The notes below the pieces were generated by a model that saw only the letters and a program-made list of their open reading frames with translations, did no database searches and had not been told where the DNA came from. Positions 23,168 to 35,564 of a DNA stretch of 64,000 nt are shown here, one piece after another. Where the stretch lies: NCBI GenBank assembly GCA_033002965.1, contig JAURVB010013853.1, positions 62,001 through 126,000 on the forward strand, in the 5' to 3' direction. A program made the translations under genes and the position numbers. The DNA comes from Piper betle. Its lineage: Eukaryota; Streptophyta; Magnoliopsida; Piperales; Piperaceae. Every line of letters starts with the position of its first letter. The stretch's first letter is position 1.

Positions 23168-26100
23168 ATGGCCTTCTCCCTCGCCCCTCTCTCCTCCGTC
23201 TCTTACCCTCCTCATACCTCCTCCTCCGACCACCAAACCCCCAATTTCACCTCCTTTCTCGTCGGCGGCGGCGGCGGCGGCGGCAAGTTCCCTCCCTTAT
23301 CGTTTCCGCCTGCGGCGGCGGCGGCGGCGGAGCGCCCGGTTCGCTTCGTCCAGCGGGCGTAGACGGTTTCCGATTGTGGTCGCCGGGGCGGCTGATTACT
23401 ACACCACTCTCGGCGTTCCCAAGTCCGCTAGTGGCAAGGAGATCAAGGCCGCCTACCGTAAACTGGCCCGCCAGGTGATTCTTCTTTTTTGCACTTGTTC
23501 GAACTTCGCCAGATTGTTGAGGTTGCTCGCTTTCCATCGCTCCATTTTTTCCCGTTTTCTATTCAAGTTTGCTGACTTAATAGTGGTCATTGTTGTTTGT
23601 GCCTGTTCTTGTGAAGTACCATCCCGATGTTAACAAGGAACCCGGCGCCACCGAAAAGTTCAAGGAAATCAGCGCTGCGTATGAGGTATGCCTACTTGTA
23701 TGAACCGTGCTTCTGCTTTCAGTATGTGTTCTGTAATTATGAGCAGTCTAGTTTTGACATACCAACAGAAGCGAAAACACGAACAAGTTTAGTATGGCTA
23801 TTCAGATAGCTCTGATGTTGTTATATGTTTTGATTCGCCTTCCAGGGGCGGCTCGATTTCTTTACCATGTAATTTCACTGTTTCTCTAACTATTGAATCA
23901 GCTTGAACATCCCACTCGTTCTCGCGAATGATGGCACAACATTTTACGTTTTTTTCCGACAAAAAAACATAAATCCTTTTTTTAATGTCAAAGCTACTTC
24001 TTATTCTCGCTTTAATACAATTATTTTGTGAAATTTGAAGTTTTTTAATACAGGTCCTTTCAGATGATAAAAAGAGGTCCTTGTATGATCAATTTGGTGA
24101 AGCTGGAGTGAAGAGTACTATGGGAGGCTCTGCTGGTACTTACACGGTAGCTTATTCTACCTTTTATTATCTCCGGCGGTCAAATTTTAGGTGTTTAAAC
24201 CGTGCAGTAAGGTTGCTAATGCAAATTATTTGAAACATTATGGCCTCTATACCCCAAAGGTTGTTCTGGATGACATTGTTGACACATTGAAACCTACGCT
24301 TGATTTTTTTTTAGTGAAATTGTATGAAATCACCTATATTCTTAATTAAGTTTATAAATTTGGCTGTTTTTATAGATTGTAATTTTTGCAGACAAACCCA
24401 TTTGATCTTTTCGAGACATTTTTTGGTGCTAGCATGGGAGGTTTTGCCAGCATGGATCAGACTGGGTCCAGAACACGGCGTCAGTCTACTGCCCTAAAGG
24501 GTGAAGATATTCGGTGAGTTTGTGTTTCAAAATTCTGTACTATGACAAAGGTGCTGTGACTCATGAATATTCTCCCATGGTATACAAAAAGTCAAAGAAA
24601 TGTTAATTGTTGTTTGTGTTTCAAAATTCGATGTAAATGACATGATTTCTTCCCTATTTTACACAATGCTTCATCTGGTTTTCCACGAACCCGAAGTGTA
24701 ATACAAGCTTTACCTAAGTTGTTTACATGCTTGGTTTGCAATTGAATCAAATTTATCCTCAAACTCGGTCTCAACTGTGTGTCAAACTTTCTGTGGGAGG
24801 AGATTTTACATATTTGCAGTTGTGTTTTATTTTATTTTTCAAAATCTCAAACTCATTTCATGATGTGCACAAGATGACCTTGATTGATATTCATGAATAA
24901 AAAAATAAACTTTTTTTTAATGTTTGCTGTTTACAAATCCATTAGCATGGTTATCTGATGTTTAATTGTCACTGTTCGTATTACATTGATTGGGGTGTTC
25001 AACAGACCTGCAATCGAATGAATTTGGATCTGCATACCAACTGAATTGGCATCAAAATGTTTCAGATATGACCTGTTTTTGGAGTTTTCCGAGGCAATCT
25101 TTGGAGCAGAGAAAGAATTTGAGCTGTCTCATCTGGAAACATGTGATGCTTGTTCTGGTACTGGAGCAAAGGTTGGCTCAAAAATGAGAATATGCACTAC
25201 TTGTGGTGGCAGGGGTCAGGTCATGCAGAACAGAGCAGACTCCATTTGGTTTATTCTCGCAGGTCATATGCGCATATGCCTCCATTTCTACAACTTACTA
25301 CTTGATATTTTCCTGTGTTTTTCATTAAATTTTATCTATAATTGCAAAGAGAACTGAGGAATGTGACATATGACTTAATTCATCTTTTGAGAAATCTTGT
25401 ACCTTGCAGTTTGAAGTAGTTGTAGATAGACCATTGGTTTCTGCTAGAAAAATAACAAGGCCGATATTTGTTAGGAGGTGGTAGTGTCTTAATTTTAACT
25501 CAGTTTTAACATTAGGTATCAGTCTGTCCAAATTGCGGAGGTGACGGTGAAATAATTTCTGAATATTGCCGCAAATGTGGTGGAGAAGGGCGTCTTCGGG
25601 TCAAGAAAGATATCAAAGTGAAAATTCCTCCAGGAGTCAGCAAAGGTAGTACTCTGAGGGTTCGTGGGGAGGGTGATGCTGGTCCAAAAGGGTGAGGTGC
25701 TCATTAACTAAAGCTTTATAGTTTATACTACATAGGTGGGCATTGAAGTACGTAAAAATTAAGGTTTTTATATGTTTGTTGATGTCATGGATATTCTCTT
25801 TGGCAATAAAATGTTCCTTTTGGATTGGCCTAAATACTATATTATTTTAACTTATAGTGCCTCCAGTTGGGTTGCTCCAACTTTAACTTGCTTTTATAAA
25901 TGTCTACGTTTATTTGTAAAAAAAAAAGTTGATCTACAAAAAAAATGCCTCAAGAATTTTCCCTGCTATAAGGCATTTAGTGGCTTCCAAACAACATAGG
26001 GAATTATTACAATTTTCACAAGTGTATGTAGTATGGGTGCTTGTTTTAGGTTTTTTACTGGTCTGAAGATTTCCTCTCTATTTTTAAGAAGAATCATCAG

Positions 26101-27906
26101 CCTTTAACTGTAATCTTAGCTGGCTAAAGTTGTCTGCTCATGAACAAATTTTCTCTTTTTTGAACAGGGGCCCACCCGGGGATCTTTATGTGTCTCTTGA
26201 TATAGAGGAAATTCCAGAAATCCAAAGAGATGGGATAAATCTTTCTTCAACTGTTTCTATAAGCTATACTGATGCAATACTAGGAGCAGTCATTAAGGTA
26301 CTTTGGTAAAACACTGTTGCTGTTCTTTCTTCTTTCAGGAGCAGTTTCTTCTTAGTAGGTCAATAACTCGAAATAATTTCACAACTTTCTTGCATTAATA
26401 TTATTATGAAATGTGAATATATGATCTTGGGCATGATTTCAATCAGTTCTTTTGAGGACTCTTTGCTTCATTATTTTAGAAAAAGTCCGTTCTTTACCTA
26501 ACATTTTGACCTGTCTTGTTGCGCCTTCTTTATGTAATGGTGTTTTGACCAAAAATGTTTCTAGCAGGTGAAGACAGTCGATGGAAATGCTGAACTACAA
26601 ATTCCCCCAGGTACTCAACCTGGAGTTGTGCTGGTGTTATCAAAACGAGGTGTACCAAAGCTAAATAGACCTTCAATACGTGGAGACCATTTGTTCACAG
26701 TTAAAGTTACTATACCGAAACGTATCAGGTTGCTAGCTTTTAGTCATATTGTGAATGCAAGTATTTCTTTAATATGATTCATGTAGATTGTTGTTAAAGT
26801 CTGTAAGGATGGACCAATTTTTCATCATTTAAGGAGAAAAGGTAACGGGGAATGGATACTTAAACAAAATGAAATTCACGTGTCAAAAGATTTAGTTGTC
26901 TGAGTGATTCAGATAGCTTTGTTGAGCCCTTTAGGTTATTGATAGCTAATTGTGAAACTAATAATCTGACCGCACTTATCTAATTTAATTCATTTGTTTT
27001 TAAAATATATAAGTACTCAGTCCATGTTATTTTACAAGTGTCTGTCCTGCTGTTTTGCTTCTTTTCTGCAAATTTCTGTTATAAATAAAGATATTGTTTT
27101 TATGTTGTAGTGGAAGGGAACGTGAGTTGCTTGAGGAACTTGCATCTCTAAGTACCATCTCTGGTAATCGCGTGAGATTCCGTCCTGCACAACAGCAGCA
27201 AAGTATGCAGATCTTAGTGGTTTCCATTCATTTTTATGCCTTAGTTGGTCTTAGCAAACAATCACAATGGGAAAACAAAGTTGCTAAATAAGTGTATATG
27301 AGCTGAGCTGGTAGATTGTATGGCCATTCTGGTATGAAGTGTGATGGAATCCATCACTAGATAAACTTACTTTGCCATAGGCATATAGTTAGAATGTTAC
27401 TGTCCCCATTACTTGATGGTACTTGACAGAATGCTGATCAACATCTATTCTATTCTTTTTGTGTTGTCTGAATAGAAAAGTTCCTATATTATTTGCTTGC
27501 AGAGTCTATATAATGGTCATATCTGTTACATGATATGAATTCGTCATCATACCACTCTTGAAGATTTACTTAAGGACTTTCTTTCTATATGTAAAGAGAG
27601 AAACGTTTTTGTTTTTTCCTTCAGGAAAAGGGATTTGACTTTCCTTATTTATATCTCAGTTAAAAATGTGGAAGTCCAGACCACAGATAAAGATACAGCA
27701 GAACAATCAGAAGATGAAGAGAAGGATGATGACTTATGGACAAAGTTAACAAATTTTACCGGGTAACATTTACACCTCTCCCTTGCTGAGAAGAATGAAA
27801 ACTTTCTCGTTCTTTGTGAGCATAAGCGGCTTATATGTGATGTTATTGACTCCTTTGCAGATCTGTTGCAAATGGTGCCTTGAAATGGCTGAGAGACAAT
27901 CTATAG
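23168..27906 (+). CDS. Chloroplast-type DnaJ (HSP40, type I) chaperone
   Basis: This is a type I J-protein that would stimulate an HSP70 in the plastid. Exons: 23168-23474, 23617-23685, 24054-24146, 24392-24513, 25066-25262, 25516-25691, 26168-26297, 26568-26728, 27111-27202, 27660-27762, 27861-27906. The basic, serine-rich N-terminus resembles a transit peptide. The J domain begins [20 protein letters not shown] with the HPD motif at the start of exon 2. The four zinc-binding repeats are [24 protein letters not shown] and CRKCGGEG. The C-terminal client-binding domain contains [20 protein letters not shown]. All splice phases agree except in exon 5, which is one base too long (frame lost before TPFGLFSQ, near 25226-25240), and in exon 1, where the ATG at 23168 and the J domain lie in different frames across GGC/GCG-repeat DNA. 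These look like base errors or a recent loss of function. Confidence 0.88.
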
Positions 27907-28427
27907 CGGGAGGTTTTTTGTTCCATTAATCCCTTCTCGTTGTTTTGGGGGGCCTCGGACCATACTTCTTTTATCTTGATTGAGGTTTCATGGCAGGTAG
28001 TCTCGGTTTTTTTATCCCATATCCAAGAGGTGGCGCAAAATCCTGCATTTCCTATGAGTTTTTATGATCTTTGTTCGTTCTTATTGTAGATTTTTTATGA
28101 TTTTTGTTAGAATGTTGAAGGAGGGTTCTCGATTGAGCGTTGACATAGGATCTTTGGGTTTGTTGGTGATTGTTATTTGTAATTGTCGAGCAATTCAATG
28201 AGTAATAAAATTAATTGTTCCTTCGACAAGTACCAAGAGAGAGGTCCATATAACTTCTCCACTAATCTGACTTTCACTACCGAATGCTGAGTATAGCCTT
28301 GATCTCCGAATAATCAAGTGGACAAACAATGAGAATGGTGAGGCTTTTCGAAGGTAAAGTAAAACAATTTTCATTTTTTTCTTCAAAGCAGCATCAGTTT
28401 TTTGCTACTAAAATGCGGGGGAAAAAA
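27907..28427. other. 3' region between two converging genes
   Basis: This holds the 3' flank of the J-protein gene and of the calmodulin-like gene on the other strand; nothing else is visible. Confidence 0.5.
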
Positions 28428-29117
28428 TTAAGAGGAAGCACTCAGAGGTTTGGAAGACTGCATCATGAGCATGAACTCTGCAAGATTGATCATACCATCT
28501 CCATCTTGATCAAACTTGTCGATCATGCTCCTGCGGGCAGCGACCGCATGCTTAATACCCAAGGAAGACAATACCATTCCCAGCTCCTCCGCCGTTATCA
28601 GTCCGTCTCCATCCATGTCGAATACGGCAAATGCATCCTTCACATCCTCCACCCACTTCCCCTCCCCGACCTCTCCTTCATCCCTCACCAACGTCTCGTA
28701 GATCGAGCAGAACTCCTGGGCGCCGATCTGTCCGTCATGGTTGGTATCAAAGCTGACTATCATGCTGGCCGCTTGATCTGGATCGGCCCCGGAAAGGCCC
28801 AAGCTGTACAGCAGCTGCTGCTTGGAGATGAACCCATCTCTGTTCTTGTCGAATGTTGAGAATGCCATTTTGAGATCAGTCTCGTTGATGGTATTCCTTT
28901 CCTTCTGGGCGGTGGCGGTGGCAGTGGCGGCTGGTCTTTGACTGTGTGGTAGAATCGTAGTGGAGAGCTTGGCCAGTATGGACAATTTGGAGCTGTTGGG
29001 AGCCATGGAAAAATAGAGGAAAACACCGGCGACGAAGAGTAAAGGCAATAATGTGATGGCCAACATGTATGAATCTGGAGGGAAGCAGTATACACAGAGC
29101 AGACGAAAGTAGTGCAT
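28428..29117 (-). CDS. Calmodulin-like protein with a hydrophobic N-terminus
   Basis: This intronless, intact 229-codon gene starts at ATG 29117. Residues 17-36 are hydrophobic (YMLAITLLPLLFVAGVFLYF), a likely signal anchor. A low-complexity Ala-Thr linker and four EF-hands follow, with loops at about residues 90-101 (DKNRDGFISKQQ), 124-135 (DTNHDGQIGAQE), 167-178 (DMDGDGLITAEE) and 203-214 (DQDGDGMINLAE). Loop 1 ends in Gln rather than the Ca2+-coordinating Glu, so it probably binds calcium weakly; the other three are canonical. Proteins of this kind decode calcium signals, and an N-terminal anchor would tether it to the endomembrane system. Internal ATGs at 29066 and 29009 could give shorter forms, the latter without the anchor. 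Confidence 0.9.
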   Translation of the reverse strand: MHYFRLLCVYCFPPDSYMLAITLLPLLFVAGVFLYFSMAPNSSKLSILAKLSTTILPHSQRPAATATATAQKERNTINETDLKMAFSTFDKNRDGFISKQQLLYSLGLSGADPDQAASMIVSFDTNHDGQIGAQEFCSIYETLVRDEGEVGEGKWVEDVKDAFAVFDMDGDGLITAEELGMVLSSLGIKHAVAARRSMIDKFDQDGDGMINLAEFMLMMQSSKPLSASS

Positions 29118-30739
29118 GAAGATAGAGAGAAGAGGCAAATAAATAAATATAAGAAAGAAGGCATTCTTGGTATCGGGAAAGCAGGTGAATTGGATTCCTC
29201 CAAACCGCGTTAGATGAAGGGGTGTTGGTATTACACGCTACACTAAGATTCTTTCTTTTCAATTGGTTGGTAAACTAGTACCATTTGCTCAATTTACTTC
29301 AAAATTAATCCACAGCACAATTCAGGACAACTGCCCGACCTTCTGATGTTTGTAGCATCATTGTTGTTGGAAAGGCTGGATAATTTTGCAGCCTGGTAAA
29401 ACTGGTTGAACAGAAATAGAGGGAATTGGGCACATCATTGGCCGGCAAGATGATCAATATCACATGTTGGGCGTGGAGAATCCGTGGTCCAAATAAGGTT
29501 GGGCAAGGTACATTACCAAGAATCCAGCTCCTTTCTTTTGATTTTGGGGGGACTGACAAATTTCATGCTCAATACTACAACGTCGAGAAATGGGAGAACT
29601 TTCGGTCATTTTGGGTATATAGGCTTTGCTGATGTATATGGGAATGGGACTCAGGGATTGTGTCGGCCAGATTTGATGGAAGGACTCGGAAAGAAAAAAA
29701 ACTCATTTCTTATTATCTTTTTCATTTACAAGAAGTAATGAGACAGCGTTCATAGCATCGATCTAATATAAGAAGGTATATACATGTTGATGATGGTAAA
29801 ATATAATACGCAGCCATGTATAGAAGTTTCTAATTAAACGGGACCGACCGGGAAGATGGAGCACACGACGTCGACTTCCATTTTTTTATAGGCCTCAATT
29901 TCCATTTCCGCCGACAGAAGTAAGTACTCTCAATAGTCTCCAAATTTCTCCAAACATGCCGTTCCTACTTCCCAAAAAAATCGATTTTTCCATTTTCTCT
30001 TAAAAGATGTATAATTGGGGAGAATCTGTTTTTTTCCATCCGAGAAAATTATAAACAAAACAAGTTCGAATGTGAAAGAATGTTCAACTTTGGATACCAA
30101 CTTTGACCATTTTAATTATATAACACAAAAAAGAAAAAAATATACAATATAAATGTGTGAAATTTTCTTATATTTTTTATTTTTGTATTAAATAGCAGCT
30201 TAAACAAGCCCAAACTGGGACATTTTTTTTTTGAAAAGGGGCATGTAAATGAGGTCCAATCCATGAGCGAGGACCGAGAGCTCGTCTTTTGATTACTCAG
30301 TGGCAGCAGAGCAGCAGTTGCACTCCACTTTGCGAAGAAGGAAAGACGGAGAGGCAAAGCAAAGGAAGCAAAAGAGGACCAGCCAAACCAACCATTGCTT
30401 TTTCACCTTTTCCCAAAGTGAGAGTGATGGAGATGAGAGAATTTTTGTGTTTTGAGTGGGCATGAAATAAAATGAATACATATCTATGAATGATGCTGCT
30501 GCTGACCATTGTTTTTTATGCCTCCCAGCTCCCTCCTTTTCCATCCCCCACCACCTCTCCTTTCCCTGTCTTCCTCCTTCCTGATTGTCTTCTGCCTCCC
30601 CTCGCCTGCCATGGAGGTCGTCCTTTGCGTCGCTCCTCTTCATCCTCATCCCTTCTCCTCATTTGGGTTGGTGCTCGTTGGTGCATCTCTGGTTCTGACT
30701 CAATGAGGAGAGGTGGATCCTATTCCTGCAGGCTGAAGT
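29118..30739. other. Intergenic between the calmodulin-like gene and the kinase gene
   Basis: This contains the divergent upstream regions of both genes. A plus-strand frame at 29451-29632 starts MINITCWAWRIRGPNK, faintly like the start of a LINE endonuclease, but nothing downstream supports this. Pyrimidine-rich sequence at 30510-30660 precedes the kinase start and is probably promoter or 5' UTR. Confidence 0.4.
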
Positions 30740-30951
30740 ATGGACTGTAAGTGTGGCTGCTGGGCAGTTGTCAGGCGTGGTGTTAAGGGTGCCTGCAAGT
30801 CCTCCCCTTCTAAGCCCAACGCCAACACCCTCCCTAGAACTAGTCTCGTCTATGATGCAGGTCCTTGTATTTTTTCTCTTGTTCTTCTTCCGCAAGGTGG
30901 TTTGTTTGATGCTACCTCGGCTTCAACTTGGTCTGCTTTTGCAATTGTTTG

Positions 30952-30994
<43 letters not shown>

Positions 30995-33190
30995 TTTGAA
31001 GGATCTGTGATCGTTGCTTGTTTCGATCAGAAGTTTGTCACAGAGTAGGAAAGTATATTACCTATTTCAGAATCCTTACTTCACTTTATTCGAGCCGTGC
31101 TTAGGATTGCGTTATTAGTGGGGGACTGGTGCAATTAGTTTTGATGCAAAATTTCTCAATCGTCGGGTCTGGTGATCATATGATTGTTTTGAGGCGACCG
31201 CCGACTAGGATGTCTGATTTATGGCGATTGCTTTGAACATTCTGATATCAGTGTTTTACTTCCTGCTCGTAACATAGTCAAGAAGATGCAAATTAGATTA
31301 TAGTACTAAAAAGAATGTTCTTATGCTCCTATATTTCATACATCTCTAAGCTTTGCATGCTCTTTAGCAGCTTATTGGTATCGCAAGTATCTATTGAGTA
31401 ATTCTAATTGGTTTTTTTCGTCGCTTAAAATGTCTAAACTTACACTTGTATGAACAGCAACCGAGACCCGGTACCTTAATGCCAGTAACAGAGAGCTCTA
31501 CGCTCCAACTGAAGCTCAAATTGCTAGTGACGTCACTCATCCATCAAAATCAGAACGGAAAGGATTACCACAACTACTTCAGTTTACCTTCCAAGAGCTG
31601 AAATCTGCCACTGGGAATTTCAGACCAGATAGCATTCTTGGGGAAGGTGGGTTTGGGTTTGTCTTCAAGGGATGGATAGAAGAAAATGGAACGGCCCCTG
31701 CTAAACCTGGTACCGGTGTCACTGTTGCTGTAAAAGCTTGAAGCCCGATGCTTTACAAGGCCATAGGGAATGGGTGGTAGGTAGTCGTTTTGCTAACAAT
31801 GTGTGCGAGCATTTGCTCTTTAAATTCTTGTGTTTGTCACTCAGTTTTACGTTCGCACTGCTGTTTTTTATGGTAAATGATGCCATGCCTTTCGTAGATT
31901 TAGTTTTAAAGTCATGTGTAGTTCTTTGATCCTCTCGAATTCTTAATATTTTGGCAGGCTGAAGTTAGTTTTCTCGGCCAACTTCACCATCCAAATCTGG
32001 TTAAACTTATTGGGTACTGTATTGAGGATGATCAAAGACTTCTTGTCTATGAATTCATGACCCGCGGAAGCCTTGAAAATCACCTGTTTAGAAGTGAGTT
32101 TGCACTAATTTCTTTTTCATTGAAAATTATCTGTTAAATCAATGGTCTTGATAGTATGCTTCTTTACTATTTTTGATACTTGATGCCAACTTATATCATT
32201 GCAGGGCCTCTTCCTTTACCATGGTCTAGTAGGATGAAGATAGCCCTTGGGGCAGCAAAAGGGTTGGCATTTCTCCATGGAGGCCCTGAACCAGTCATTT
32301 ATAGAGATTTTAAGACATCCAACATTCTTCTGGACTCTGTTAGTATTGCTTGTTTTTTCAGGAACTGTGATTGTAAAACTTAGCTCTGTGCATGTTTCAC
32401 TGTTGAGAATTTTGGCTGTCTTCTTTTCAGGAATATAATGCAAAGCTTTCGGACTTTGGTCTAGCAAAAGCTGGACCTCAGGGGGATAAAACCCATGTTT
32501 CTACAAGGGTAGTGGGCACCTATGGTTATGCAGCACCTGAATATGTAATGACAGGTGAGTAACCCTCACAACGCTAATAGCAGATCAACTTTCAAATAAG
32601 TTAATCTATTAAGTTGGTTCGTGTTTGCTGGAGATTCTCTAAGCTGGGCATTATTTTTTACATTTCTAATGAATTATAACTCTAATCTAAAGCTTATTCT
32701 GGATTCTTACATTTTTCTTTTTCAATGTCCCGCAGGCCATTTGACATCGAAAAGCGACGTATTTAGTTTTGGTGTCGTGCTGTTAGAGATTTTAACTGGG
32801 AGGAGATCTATGGACAAGAACCGACCCACCCGGGAGCAAAACCTGGTCATGTGGGCGAGGCCTTATTTAGCAGATAAGAGAAATCTTTATCAGATAGTCG
32901 ATCCTCGACTTGAGCTGAATTATTCCATCAAAGGAGCTCAGAAGGTTGCACAATTGGCTTACAATTGCCTTGGCAGGGATTCTAAATCTCGCCCGTCAAT
33001 GGATGATGTGGTGAAAGTTTTAACACCCTTGCAAGATCTCAATGACTTGGCCATTTTGTCATATCACCCTCGTTCATCGCAGACAAGTAGGCAAAAGAAG
33101 AAGTCGGAGGTGGCCCGGCAAACATCCATTCCACCAGGAAAAAGCGTTAAAGATTCTCCATTTAACATGGGTATGCAGCATTGTAGGTAG
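30740..33190 (+). CDS. Receptor-like cytoplasmic kinase, subfamily VII (PBL-like)
   Basis: This is a Ser/Thr kinase of the family that relays signals from pattern receptors at the plasma membrane. Exons: 30740-30860, 31458-31776, 31958-32093, 32205-32338, 32431-32554, 32736-33190, about 430 codons. Landmarks are [14 protein letters not shown] (glycine loop), VAVK (catalytic Lys), [13 protein letters not shown] (catalytic loop, Tyr in place of His as is usual here), SDFGLAK and [14 protein letters not shown]. The N-terminus MDCKCGCW is rich in palmitoylatable cysteines but has Asp at position 2, so the usual N-myristoylation glycine is absent. Exon 2 is one base short: after VAVK the frame runs into a stop at an AAAA run (31732-31735), whereas one more A gives the expected [14 protein letters not shown]. 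All other phases agree, so a base error or a recent null allele is likely. Confidence 0.92.
30952..30993 (+). repeat. ATT microsatellite (14 units) in intron 1 of the kinase gene
   Basis: A perfect trinucleotide run of 42 bases lies about 90 bases after the exon 1 donor. It is a candidate polymorphic marker only. Confidence 0.9.
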
Positions 33191-34685
33191 TTCTGTACTG
33201 TGCTGATTTACAGGACCTTAAGTCTCAACATGATCATTTTACATAAGCTTGGGGGATGGTGGCACCTCTTATCCTTAAACGAAACGATGACCTTCCTTGT
33301 TGATCATTCTTTCGAATTGCTAATGATCACCAGCGAAGAGACGTGGGTATATTAGTTGAATGAATCTCTATCTCTATCTGTAAGTTAAATTGCTTGGAAC
33401 CATGACAGGGTTGATGCGCATAGAAACAGGAATCAATTAATTCCCAAGGACGTGAGCTACGACCTGTGACAGATAAGGCTGCGGATGCTTCCTGTCCAGG
33501 CTCAGAGAGAAATATGTGTATCTGAATTGCAAGATTCTGTCGTTGTATTATATGTAGTCATCGACTGCATGGGCAGTGTGCGGTGTTGTACTACAGTTTT
33601 GGCGAGACCCTTTGAGACATACCTCTGCATAGGCTCGAAGCTGGGTCGATTTGATTTACATTTCGGAAGTGATCTCAGTTGTAAGAGATCATTTCTTCGT
33701 CACTATTCACCACCACCGTTTCCATATATGATGATGATTAATTCTCCTAAGAGCCTAAAAAAGGATGATATTTACTTCTTCTCTCCCTCTATCACGGTCG
33801 GCTATGCCATGTACATTAATTAATTAATTATGAAAATAGTGGTGAGCGTAATATAAGGGTGTTAATAATTGAGTGAGTCAAATCGTGTTTAATTATGCTT
33901 AAACTTGATTCTTCAAGTTCCAGTTGAATACCAAAAATTTCGAGCATTATTTATGTATATATTTCTTATGTATAACTTGAGAAAATTAATTATAAAAAAT
34001 TAAATAGTTCACTTTTGATCGAATTATATGTCAAAAAATTTGTTCAAAAATAAAATCATTATGTTATCATGAAAATTATTATTATAATCTAATTATATTT
34101 GTTATTTTTTATATTTTATGTAAATATTTATATATAAAAAAATATAAATTATTATATCTAATATTAATTATGGAACTTCTAATGGAAGAGAGTGAGAGTG
34201 TGCTAGTACTCGTGGCCACCTGATTTTAATTCAAACGAAATTGAGCTATAAACATTGAATTCGAGCTTGATCTAGGGTAATGGCATGGGACTCGTGCCTG
34301 CTCAAACTCCAAAGCCGGATTTTACGGTTGTCATCAAAAAACTCCAAAAACAGTAGTAAGGTCGGAGACTTGTTCCAGCAACAAGTTACAACTGCCCGAT
34401 TTCCGAAGTCGAGTCTCCAACGGCAACCTCTTCATTCTTCTTCCTGGGTCTCTCTCTTCTTCCCGCCAAGATAACATTGAACGTTCCAACTGCTGGATAA
34501 CCAAGTTTGTGTGTTCCTTCTTCGGATTTCCAAGGTGTGCATTGTGCTCTTCTACTGCTGTACCAGCGCGTGGGTGTGCGACTTCTTAGCAGTTGAATGG
34601 TTTGTGAAGGGAGTTTACATGAAGTTTAGTATTTAGTATTAGTATAGGGGAGGGGCCACCAGTCTCTGTTCTCGCTTCATGCAAT
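33191..34685. other. Intergenic; AT-rich repeat at about 33850-34280
   Basis: The kinase 3' flank is followed from about 33850 by an AT-rich stretch with GATTCTTCAAGTTC and ATTCGAGCTTGATC, like the motif-rich repeat around the left-end LTR. No gene is recognised. Confidence 0.45.
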
Positions 34686-35564
34686 ATGGATCGAAAGGAA
34701 AAGCATATAAGAGTAGCGGTGTGGAAGATGCGTCCAAAGTGCTTCCCAATTTATTTTGGAAATTATCGTCCTTCCAAATTGAAATGCCTGTCTTATCATC
34801 GCCTCCCCCTGCAGGCCCTTAATCTTTCTGTGGCCAAGCTCGACGGTTCGTCATTTGGTAACATCATCATCATTAGTTAGTGTCCTCACTTGTGAAGAAC
34901 GTCCCATTTCTTTGTTTCTTTTTTTTGATGCTTTTGTATGATTTTCGTTTAGAAGTTCAAGTGGCAAAAACTGCATCCGTGTCGGAGCTGAAGCTTGCTA
35001 TGGTGAAGGTAACACTAGGGGAGAGCAATGTTTGTTGGTGCTTATGAAGCCGTGAAGGACCTCTCTAATTGTCATATTACTACATTGCCAATCGCATTCA
35101 ACAGACAAGTTTAGAAGCAATTCCCATTTACGCCTCAAAATAGTGAAGAATTTAAGGCCAATCTTTGCTTTTGCTATGTAAATCTACATTCACTGTGTTT
35201 ATTATGTTGGTTTCTATGGTGCCATGCTCTGTTGTTTACAGTCGTTGTTATTCGCACAGGCTAGTTGCATGGGGCTGTTTCTGTTTATGTCACCCAGGGA
35301 AGGAACTTATCAATGACAAGGTCTCAATCCGAGCATTTGGAATCAAAGATGGTGATCAGGTGGATCCTTCTTTCTCTACTTTTGTCTATTATAATATACG
35401 TTTGTTCTATGGAAAGTCATGAAATATGCATTTAAGTGTGTGTATTTATTTATAACGATCAATAATCTTGGTACTTGTAAGGTCATGTGCTTTTCTCATT
35501 TTTGGTCTTCATTATTATTTTCACTTTTCAATTTGCATCGCAGCTCCAATTTGTGCGGCATTAG
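34686..35564 (+). CDS. U11/U12 snRNP 25-kDa-like (ubiquitin-fold) protein, possibly degenerate
   Basis: The family is a ubiquitin-fold component of the minor (U12-type) spliceosome, and plants have several related copies. Blocks: 34686-34857 ends YHRLPLQALNLSVAKLDGSS; 34953-35008 gives EVQVAKTASVSELKLAMVK; 35260-35359 gives WGCFCLCHPGKELINDKVS and IRAFGIKDGDQ; 35544-35564 gives LQFVRH and stop. The donors and acceptors are canonical, but exon 2 ends in phase 0 while the third block needs a different phase. The stretch the family usually has between them (about 20 residues before the WxHFCLC motif) is not found. Either a short exon at 35009-35259 is too diverged to see or the gene has lost it. 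Confidence 0.65.

Noticed and set aside
29451..29632. Possible LINE endonuclease start (MINITCWAWRIRGPNK)
   Set aside because: The similarity is limited to about 12 residues and no further LINE sequence follows.
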